From contig NZ_LUAX01000007.1 of assembly GCF_001695575.1 (NCBI RefSeq), positions 1,240,001 to 1,304,000 on the forward strand: a stretch of DNA of 64,000 nt. Reading direction: 5' to 3'. Under the pieces are notes generated by a model. That model did no database searches. It saw nothing but the letters and a program-made list of their open reading frames with translations, and was not told the origin of the DNA. The DNA comes from Vibrio europaeus. Lineage in GTDB: Bacteria > Pseudomonadota > Gammaproteobacteria > Enterobacterales > Vibrionaceae. Positions 63,449 through 64,000 of the stretch are shown here, piece by piece (the stretch's first letter is position 1; every line of letters begins with the position of its first letter). Made by a program: the position numbers and the translations under genes.

Positions 63449-64000
63449 ATGACAGTCAAGGAAGTGAGTGCAGTCATTGCCGATGACGAGCCATTGTTGA
63501 GACATCACCTTAACAAAATGCTGGCTGAGGTTTGGCCTCAATTAGAAATTGTAGGGCAGGCTAAAAACGGTCAAGAAGCGCTGGAAATGATTGAACAATT
63601 CGAGCCAGATCTTGTATTCCTTGATATCAGAATGCCTCAACTGGATGGCATGGCTGCAGCAAAAGCTCTCACTAAGATGGATTGCCCAACCCAAGTCGTG
63701 TTTATTACTGCCTACGATGAGTACGCGCTACAGGCGTTTGAAGCCAACGCAATTGATTACTTGCTAAAGCCGCTATCCGAGCAGCGCCTAGAGCAATGTG
63801 TTGTTAAGATAAAGCAGCGAATTGAGAGCGTAACTACACCTACTCCGCCAGATATGGCGGCGCTACTTGCTCAAATTCAGCAGCTTGGAAATCAATCAGC
63901 ACCAAGTTATCTAAACTGGGTAAGAGCGACTAAAGGTGAAGATATTCATCTCATCTCCATTTCAGACGTGCTCTACTTCAAAGCGGAAGATAAGTATGTT
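63449..64000 (+). CDS. LytTR-type response regulator (partial)
   Basis: Incomplete: runs off the window end. 184 residues are visible. Receiver domain (about 1-125; acidic pair [10 protein letters not shown], phospho-Asp in [13 protein letters not shown], Lys in LLKPLS) and the beginning of a LytTR DNA-binding domain ([20 protein letters not shown]). AAGGA lies 6 bases before the ATG. Partner of the preceding kinase, 13 bases away. Confidence 0.94.
   Translation, partial: MTVKEVSAVIADDEPLLRHHLNKMLAEVWPQLEIVGQAKNGQEALEMIEQFEPDLVFLDIRMPQLDGMAAAKALTKMDCPTQVVFITAYDEYALQAFEANAIDYLLKPLSEQRLEQCVVKIKQRIESVTTPTPPDMAALLAQIQQLGNQSAPSYLNWVRATKGEDIHLISISDVLYFKAEDKYV

Noticed and set aside
1-64000. CRISPR arrays, insertion sequences, prophage genes, tRNA or rRNA genes
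   Set aside because: No spaced repeats, transposase, phage structural genes or cloverleaf sequences were seen on either strand. The anticodon-like hairpin at 31767 is a leader element, not a tRNA.

Overview
The window reads as chromosome 2 of a marine Vibrio. The evidence is gene content and wording of the proteins: the tonB1-exbB1-exbD1-hutBCD / hutWXZ haem locus, a VemP arrest peptide in front of a second secD-secF pair, an rsbR-rsbS-rsbT-rsbX stressosome operon, and thrS-infC-rpmI-rplT. In V. cholerae most of these genes lie on the second chromosome (established knowledge). The species cannot be named from the sequence alone. No tRNA or rRNA gene, CRISPR array, insertion sequence or prophage was seen.

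Layout. 1-4385: tail of an upstream gene, ompW with an FNR-like site, then ppsA and its regulator ppsR, divergent. 4389-12371: a periplasmic binding protein, then the haem uptake operon on the minus strand and the haem-handling operon hutWXZ on the plus strand, both read from one Fur-type control region near 9800. 12456-21664: mixed single genes, including a degenerate cobalamin adenosyltransferase-like protein, a MocR regulator with a divergent EamA exporter, a secreted repeat protein, a TetR regulator and an Aer-like PAS chemoreceptor. 21891-30015: stressosome operon rsbRSTX followed by a large hybrid kinase, an HD-GYP response regulator, a CheC-type response regulator and a PAS protein. 30094-34986: nnr, then thrS (with a leader hairpin that mimics the tRNA-Thr anticodon arm), infC (AUU start), rpmI and rplT. 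35181-39573: a run of small same-strand enzymes (GNAT, methyltransferase, Nudix, YbaK-like, PhzF). 39596-45682: CDF transporter, LysR regulator, methyltransferase, acetoacetyl-CoA synthetase, phhA-phhB with a TyrR-like box.

45756-52000: a small secreted protein, a CHASE-GGDEF-EAL protein with a Fur-like box upstream, a NifU-like / GGGtGRT gene pair of unknown function, and envelope proteins. 52006-55320: vemP-secD2-secF2, where the end of vemP can base-pair with the secD leader. 55817-57082: a protein made of three RidA domains. 57797-64000: a compact operon of a periplasmic protein, an ABC ATPase and FtsX-type permease, a LolA-like protein, a beta-barrel protein, and a LytS/LytTR two-component pair that runs off the window end.

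The most interesting items are the vemP-secD switch, the thrS anticodon mimic, the stressosome whose RsbS lacks the usual phospho-serine and whose downstream kinase seems to carry a worn RsbT-like domain, the NifU-GGGtGRT pair with a hairpin over its ribosome binding site, and the ABC/LolA/barrel/two-component operon.
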